In this document: positions 57,520 to 64,000 of the stretch, piece after piece
Layout: every line of letters starts with the position of its first letter
Numbering within the stretch: the first letter of the stretch is position 1
Program-made: the position numbers and the translations under genes
Notes under the pieces: model-generated
Told to the model about the DNA's origin: nothing
Database searches by the model: none
The model's input: only the letters and a program-made list of their open reading frames with translations
Assembly (NCBI GenBank): GCA_009760855.2
Contig: WPIO01000105.1
Coordinates: 1,159,001 to 1,223,000 of the forward strand
Origin: Cristatella mucedo
Taxonomy: Eukaryota > Bryozoa > Phylactolaemata > Cristatellidae
Direction of reading: 5' to 3'
DNA: 64,000 nucleotides

Positions 57520-58825
57520 TGAACCCAGCCTGGGTACAAAGACTTATGAGTCGTTCCAGTGCTTGATTGGGGAGCCACTGCAGATCAGCGAGAAATGTCG
57601 CACTGTGACAACTACGGTGCTTATCGTAGAATGGCGTGTCTGCTGAGTTGTGTACTATCTGTACGCGCCTTGTTGCATTGGTCAAAAGACTTGTCGGTGT
57701 TGAGTTACAGAAGTCGAGACGAAATGTCGCAACTGCATGGGCCAAAATGCTTAGACACTGTTTCTCTGTGAAAGTAGGCCCAACTTTTCACAAGTTACGC
57801 GCAGCTGAAAGTAGGCAGACTGCAATAATGAGCTAATTTGGTCGTGCGGTGACGGATCACTTCGAAACAGGAGACGCAGATGTCGCGCAGATGCTACAGG
57901 AAAACAGCTGGCAGAGACTACATTGAAGGCTAGGCTTTCCAGTTTCTCGGTCAAGTTAAATTTTTCCCTTAACTAGTAAGTTAGTAGACTTGATTTAATT
58001 GCGTAGAGTTTCGTAATAATTCAAGTGTGAATGCTTGTATTACATGCAGCAAGGGAATTGAGGAAGTTTTTATGCTGGAAGGGATCATTGGCACAGCAAT
58101 GAGTCACATGCAAAGACACTAAAGCCTTGATTGTGCACCTTAGCGATTAGGTTGGAATAAGGGAGAGTAAATTGTGAAAGCTAGTGAATCGCGCATGGAG
58201 CCGTGGGGTATCTCGTACTTAATTTGGCTCCTCTAATGGTTTTCACCAGATAACAGCAATACTCTGGATGCTGTCCCTGGGATTGGACCTAAAATACTGC
58301 AGTGCGGTACCAGTAATGCTCCGCCGAGATGAGAGGCACTAAAAGAGAACTAGCGGGATAGTATTTTCATACGCTACCGAAAGATCAAGCAAAACAGCCA
58401 GAAAGACTTCAAACAAGTCTGCATTTTTGAGGTCATTATACATCCGAAGCAATGATGACTCTTTGGAAAACCCAGTTAAAAACCTGACTAGAATTACTCG
58501 CAAGGTTGGATGCTTCGATTCAAGAATTTCGTGCGTCTGCCACTCACTATTCGCCCCCCCCCCTGGGTAAGAATGGTATTGGGTAATGCTCTTGGGTAAG
58601 AATGGTATTACGTAGGTCAAATGGAAGTTGCTTAGGTTCTCCTGGTCTAGTATCCTGCTTTCTTAATAAATGGCCCACCAACAGCTTTTTTAAGGTGCCG
58701 GGAAAATACCCAAGTCTAAGAAAATATTAGTTATGTTGACTTTGCATGACAGCAGCAGATCGAAGTGTTCCACTTCGAGAAAAGCTGAGATAGGGTCTAG
58801 AGAGCTAGCAATCTTCTTAGGGAGG
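57520..58825 (-). mobile_element. LINE-A-like RT remnant
   Basis: Antisense RT pieces in LINE-A order: FRLDFCNSTPTSLLTNATRR, SAYFQLR near 57800 and LLRMYNDLKNADLFEVFLAV near 58440. Frameshifts throughout. Interrupted near 58832 by a SINE-1. Confidence 0.7.
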
Positions 58826-58831
58826 CATATT

Positions 58832-59010
58832 GGTGAGACGTTATGGCACACTGGGTAAGGCTGTTGCTTTTCACGACCGCGGTCCCACCGTTGTGGGTTC
58901 GAATCCTGCGGTGGGTTATTCTTTATCACCATTGCAAGCGGTGGTGAATGACGTGAAGGCTCTTCTGTCGCTATACAAAAAGAGGCTGTTGAATTATCTA
59001 GTATTTTACG
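58832..59010 (+). mobile_element. SINE-1, plus strand
   Basis: tRNA-like head with GGCACACTGGGTAAGG and B-box GGTTCGAATCC, SINE-1 body to CTATACAAAAAGAGGCTG and beyond. Lacks the hairpin tail. Confidence 0.85.
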
Positions 59011-59149
59011 AACTTCAAGAATTGGTCGCAACTGGTAGGATTGAATGCAGACGTTGAGGTGCAGTCAGAAATTGAGGGATAAAAACCCTGTGGGGGGACG
59101 CTACTGAGGATGGGTAGTGGAATAGGGATTTTTCTACATCACAAATCTA

Positions 59150-59830
59150 TTTTGCTAGTAGCATCAATGAGCAGCAATGAGTGCCTGGCAGCATCAAGAA
59201 AATGGCTGCTAGGTCATTCGAGAATTCAAAATGGTTTCAGAAAGTTTTGTCGTTTCCGTTGCCGATGGGATAGTCGGAAAAACAACGCCCCCTATCAAAA
59301 TAGGGACTGACCGCATACGAGTGAAGTCTCTATAGGAAGAACACAATCAAGTGTAGTGTAGTTGCTGGTTAGAACTATGAATGGTACTGATGCCAACAGT
59401 GGCTATTAAGTAAGTGATCGTCAAGTAATTTCTCCCCCGCTCTAGAAAATAAGTCAGCAGGCTTCAAGTATCTTCCGGATGTTTTTACAGCTTTCCCGAG
59501 GTGAGATTTTAAAGCCTGTCTCATCATCTGACCACATATAAAGTAGATCATTGATTATGACGACTGCACAAAAGAGTTGAACAGCACGGTCAAAGTGGCT
59601 CGGAATATTTGCCGTTGCTCATGGCTTTTCGGGCAATTTCACAAGCTAAAACTATGAGCAGCTAGATCAGTATTTCATGAAGAACTACGTCTAAATGGAA
59701 TGCGTAAACTCCCTCAAAATACCTTTCCTTGAGGCTCGTCTGGACATATTCAAGGTGACCATGGGAGCTAACTCAGTGCATCAAGGCGAGCACGTTCACC
59801 AGGCTATACTAGACCTTGAACTTCGTTACT
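59150..59830 (-). mobile_element. Old LINE piece, homologous to 51580-52440
   Basis: Same order of blocks as the other copy (ACATATAAAGTAGATCAT, ATTTCATGAAGAACTACGTC). Probably the 5' half of the LINE at 57520. Confidence 0.5.
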
Positions 59831-61133
59831 AATGACAGTGTCAAAAGAACATGGTATATGAATAATTTTGGAGGCTTCTTCGAGAAAGCTATTTGCTGTA
59901 TACTCTCGAATCGAGAACATGCAGTTATTTCCAAACACTTTGGGTGGTCATTTGTGTAAGACCTTAGCATAAATAATGGTAATTTCGATTCAATTGTTAT
60001 TCTGTGCTAAATTTGAACAGCATGACTGTAAATTTTCGCTGTTCTCATTTAAAATTGCTAATTTCAAGTTAATAACCACCTTTGCCACAAAGCAAATCTC
60101 ACAGTGAAGATCTGCCATGATATTTTCTTCTTAGGCAATTACGCAATTAAGAAAGTGCACATTTCACCCACGGACAAAAAAAACAAGTACGATGCAAGCG
60201 ACCAAAAGTCGACTGATTTCTGAATTTTAAAATCTGCATTATAATCTCGTACGGAAAAGATGTGCTCTCGTTGCTGCAATCTTTTATAACGTGGTTAAAA
60301 AACGATACCAAGTCGCAGTCACGATACCCCTGCACCCAATAGCTGTGGCACACAGCAAAGACGAATTTAGCCGCCCCTCCACGCATAGTGTGGCAGGGAC
60401 CTAGGCCCCAACCCTATTCCTATGCACCCTTTGACCGTCATCAAAGATGAAACTGAGTCTTAATTTAATTTTATGAGCAACCACCGAGTTGGTCTTGGAT
60501 AAAAAAAAACTCTTTTTGAGCTATAGTTTTCCCTTAATTGTGGCGCTCGCCCAAGTCTGCATGAAAATCTTTCGGGTCTTGCCTTACATAAAATGTTGCA
60601 GGACTTGGCCTGCCAGGACGACAATCCCGGCTCTACCACTGCCTAAAAGTCCTATGTTCAATAATGCTAATCTCAACTAACCATTCAAGTTTCAAGCTTG
60701 CTACGTGAAAATGCACCATTTCCCGATAGCTCCGTTGATCAGAGAAATCCAAAAACCGGAAGCCGGAAACCAGAGCCGGCGAATTGGCAACAAACAGACT
60801 GTCATTCAGTCACAGGCGACGCAATGTTTGAAGTTGCCAGCCAGTTTCTTCGGCTCTTACGGTTGCTCTTCCGCGTTACAGTTCTCACACACACTCACCT
60901 GCTGGTCTACTCACACCTGCTGCCATCCGCTACGGCGGAGCTGCATACCCACCGCATGGCTCCCAGAGCATGTGCAAAACCTGCATATGTCATACCTGCA
61001 TGTGCCCGAGACGCGAGCATGTGCCTCGCGAAACCCTGTTAAACGCTTAGCGATTCCCAGGGAGCACCTCAGGTGGCTTTTGTACTGCCAGTTTGCCTGA
61101 GTGCCATCATCAGCTGAGCCTCCAAGGTCACTT

Positions 61134-61136
<3 letters not shown>
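59831..61136. other. No gene or repeat recognised
   Basis: Ordinary composition; frames are short and not conserved-looking. Confidence 0.4.
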
Positions 61137-61176
<40 letters not shown>

Positions 61177-61197
61177 GAGGGAGAGTGAGAGAGAGAG

Positions 61198-61265
<68 letters not shown>

Positions 61266-61294
61266 CGAGAAAGAAAGAGAGAGAGAGAGAGAGA
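61137..61294. repeat. (GA)n microsatellite
   Basis: About 160 bp of GA with AAAG and TGAG interruptions. Confidence 0.95.
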
Positions 61295-62109
61295 GTTACT
61301 GGGCTGTTTCTAAAGCTGCCATCGCTGGCCGTTGTCTGGTCAAACCTCCGCTGGGCACGTCTGCCTCGGCCTGCTAGCAAGGGCTAGTCCGTCATCTGCA
61401 ATCGTTGGCATTTACCGTTAAATTGTCCCATATAGTTCTACAATAGGCTACTTGCTAGGCGTCTTGCTAGCTAAGCAGGATTATGAAGGCCGAAATACTG
61501 TTCACTGCTCCTGAATTATAATGATCAGGAGTTAGTTCTACCATTGTCGATAATGACGTCGTATAAATATCCAAGTTTGTTAATGAGCAGTGAGTTGAAC
61601 TCTAGGCGTTAGTTCGGGCGGCTTCGGTTGGTTCCGTTAATACTCATTGTAGTCCAGTAGTGGTCTAGGGGCTGTTCAAGAGTTGCTGTACGCTGTGCTT
61701 CGTGCAGAATTTGAGTGACCTTCGAAGTGGCTGTCGAAAAGACATTTCCACGCTAGTGAAAATCCAGGCTTGTTGTCGTACGGTATGAGCATTTACCGTA
61801 GCTGCCATGTTTCACTACCGTGTGTATACCTGCGTGTATCGGGGCTGCAAGTGTTAGCCGCTAGCCGTGCTCCAAGGCTCACGGCTTCCCCGATATTCGT
61901 CGCGCGTCGTGAAGGACTAGCTCCGATGCAAGGGCTTTGTTTGTGACCAAGAACATTAGTACAGCTGGTGCTATACGGCTTTCGCGACGTTCGGTATCAG
62001 GAATGACAGCTGCACCTGCTCCATTAATAAAAAAAATGGTGCAATTGAATGTTTCTGCCTTAAGCTGGTCGGTCGATCTCGAGCTTACTAAAAAAGAAAC
62101 AAATCTAAT
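61295..62109. other. No gene recognised
   Basis: Nothing conserved seen on either strand. Confidence 0.4.
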
Positions 62110-62200
62110 TGAATTCTGTAAAGAACCCCAAGAGAACTTAATATCTATCCAAGTGCTTCATATATGCCACAGGGCTCGCGCCATTGACCTCAGTCATCAT
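62110..62200 (-). mobile_element. SINE-2 fragment
   Basis: AAGAGAACTTAATATCTATC followed by TTCATATATGCCACAGGGCT, matching the SINE-2 copy at 9150. Confidence 0.6.
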
Positions 62201-62262
62201 ATGCACTCACGTTGACTTCGATCGTCAACAGAAAGCACCTTTAAACATGGGACAAACGAGGC

Positions 62263-62308
62263 TAAAATAAAAGCGCCCTCGGAGAACTTAATTCTCTCTC
62301 TCCCTCTC

Positions 62309-62370
<62 letters not shown>

Positions 62371-62400
62371 GGGACTTTTCATATGCTTTAAAGAAAACAT
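62263..62400 (-). repeat. LINE-A/SINE tail with an expanded (CT)n
   Basis: The normal GCGCCCTCGGAGAACTTAAT and CTAGGGACTTTTCATATGC halves of the tail are separated by about 85 bp of CT repeats, where other copies have only CTCTCT. Confidence 0.7.
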
Positions 62401-63360
62401 GCCATCATAGCTAGTGACAACATCCACAGTGTCAGCACGCATACGCACACAAAGGGCTCTTTGTATGGTCCGTGCGACTGCAATGAGTTACATGGGGGTT
62501 TGAACTTCTATTTAAAGTCCTGAAATAAGAAGGTGCCAAGACTTCAGTCTGGATTGAGGTCAGGGGTTTGGAAGCATGCGAACTAACGGCAAGGTCTCCG
62601 AAGGATAAGATGGTGATTCGAGGTGCAGCAAACCGACTTTAGTTAGAAGAGCTGGTGGTACGACGCCAAATCTTATAATTGATTCGATCTGCTAGGTAGG
62701 CTGAAGAAAGAGAATGAACCTACCTGGAAGTGAGGGAAACAATCTTGAAGTTTAATTCATTTGTATATCGCCCTAAGAGAACTTATGCTCTACTCAGGCG
62801 CTTCACATAATGCCTCCCGGCTTGAGTCCACGGCCACGGCCAGTCCTTGGTCAGGGCGAACACTTTACTACTGAGTCTAACCATAGGTTGACAGAAGAAG
62901 ATACCATGCTTGATGGGGAGCCAGTGCTGGTCGGCGAGAAATGTTGCAATGCTTTTGACGGCAGACAAGTCTGACTGCTGAGTTTTGCACCAACTGCAAG
63001 CGCCTAATTGCAAACCCGGAAGACCTGCCAGCAATGAGGTAAAGAAGTAGGGCGGGATTTTACAAATGCATTTACCAACTTCGATTTCATGTCTCTAATA
63101 TAATTTCATGCTTTAAGTTCTGAAATCTAAGTTCTGAAATCTAAGTCTTCCAAGTTCTCATTCTATATTGTCCTTCTAAGTTGAACTGAATTTCGCAATA
63201 TTTAGTATCTAAAAGTAGGCTGACGTGGTTGAGGTGCCGAGGTGGGCATCTAGTAGAAGATTATTTTCAAAAAGGACACTCGTATCTCATGCAGATGGTA
63301 CACGAAATACGCTGGCAGAGCCTATTTCAAGTGAAAGGCTTTCCTATTTCTGAGTAGGAC
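62401..63360 (-). mobile_element. LINE-A-like C-terminal remnant with SINE-2 inside
   Basis: Antisense blocks of the LINE-A 3' UTR and C-terminus (MLAGLPGLQLGACSWCKTQQ, ADQHWLPIKHG). A SINE-2 (about 62760-62885) interrupts it. Confidence 0.65.
62760..62885 (-). mobile_element. SINE-2 inside a LINE
   Basis: CCCTAAGAGAACTTATGCTC and a tRNA-like head in reverse order, as at 9150. Confidence 0.6.
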
Positions 63361-63364
63361 TTGT

Positions 63365-63790
63365 TTGTGCTTGCCGCCAGCTGGTCGATCGAGCGGCACA
63401 CGCCCGATAGGAAGTTGCCCACCTCAAGCGTCAACGCAGCAGTGCGTTGCTTTCAATCACGACGCTATTTCCTGGAAAAACACGTCGCGCGAAGGCTCGG
63501 TGGCTGAATGTCCGGCAAGACGCCTTATCGCATCGCAGCTCTGCAATTTACAGGCTTCGAAAGCCAATGGACATCTGCGGTACATCTACCAGGGCTCTCG
63601 TCGCGATCTACCCAACGAATCGAAACTAGCTAATCTCTATTGGCTCCACCTCCTCTTCTACTGTCTCAGAACGAGCTCTGCAAATGCCCAGCAGTTTGGT
63701 ATTTTCGTTTTCATCAGCCTTGATTCTGCTTGCCATAGTTTCTCAGGTACGATCAAACGAATCGAAAGGTGGTCAATCGCTCGAGTGAGC
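63365..63790. repeat. Repeat X (copy 2)
   Basis: Partner of 52965-53785, again directly following a LINE-A-like sequence. Confidence 0.5.
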
Positions 63791-64000
63791 TTAGTATGAA
63801 TAGCCGGCAGGAAAGTCTCACAATTAGAGTCACAGCACTGAGCCTATGAAGCCTATTCCTTCAAGTAGCATCTCAAGGTAATGATTAAACGATTGAATTC
63901 CAAAAAAAAAGTCAGCCGGTCTAGGTCGGGATGACGACAATGGAAACTTCCAAGCTAGCCATCCAAACAAGAGACAGCTCAGCTAGCTTCAACGCAACGC

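Overview
This is a nuclear segment from an invertebrate animal; the species cannot be fixed from sequence alone. The evidence is a spliced host gene for an ARMC2-like protein with 11 phase-consistent exons and standard splice sites, tRNA-derived SINEs, CR1/L2-like non-LTR retrotransposons and many microsatellites. Host coding exons show no breaks and use the standard code.

Layout. 322-19280 (minus strand) holds the first 11 coding exons of an ARMC2 orthologue; the C-terminal exons lie beyond the left edge. Its long introns are packed with LINE and SINE debris. 19281-25634 is intergenic with old LINE fragments. 25635-49503 is one AT-rich, 23.9 kb Polinton/Maverick (adintovirus-like) element bounded by ~275 bp terminal inverted repeats. 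49504-64000 is a repeat graveyard (LINE pieces, SINEs, GA/TA microsatellites, two GC-rich blocks), with at most one weak candidate host exon.

The element. Recognisable parts are a protein-primed family B DNA polymerase, an rve-type integrase, a packaging ATPase, an adenain-like cysteine protease, a double-jelly-roll major capsid protein (MCP), a penton-like minor capsid candidate, a protein VI-like small structural protein, a phospholipase A2-like protein, a YqaJ/lambda-exonuclease-like nuclease, a Zn-ribbon protein, two HNH-AP2 endonucleases, three phage-fibre-like genes and several unknown genes. Replication, packaging, maturation, virion and host-contact functions are all represented, so the ancestor was probably a virus-like element able to integrate. 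It is now decayed: most genes carry frameshifts and in-frame stops, a LINE splits polB, and a LINE fragment plus a SINE split the MCP gene. A short motif resembling TATATAGA lies directly before most start codons and looks like an element-wide promoter or initiator.

Most notable: the ATG-proximal TATATAGA motif; three fibre-like genes in a Polinton; a ~0.4 kb inverted duplication around the PLA2 gene; a 25-bp direct repeat bracketing one HNH gene; TIR ends that encode the first codons of two different proteins; and a SINE whose tail supplies the splice acceptor of ARMC2 exon 9.
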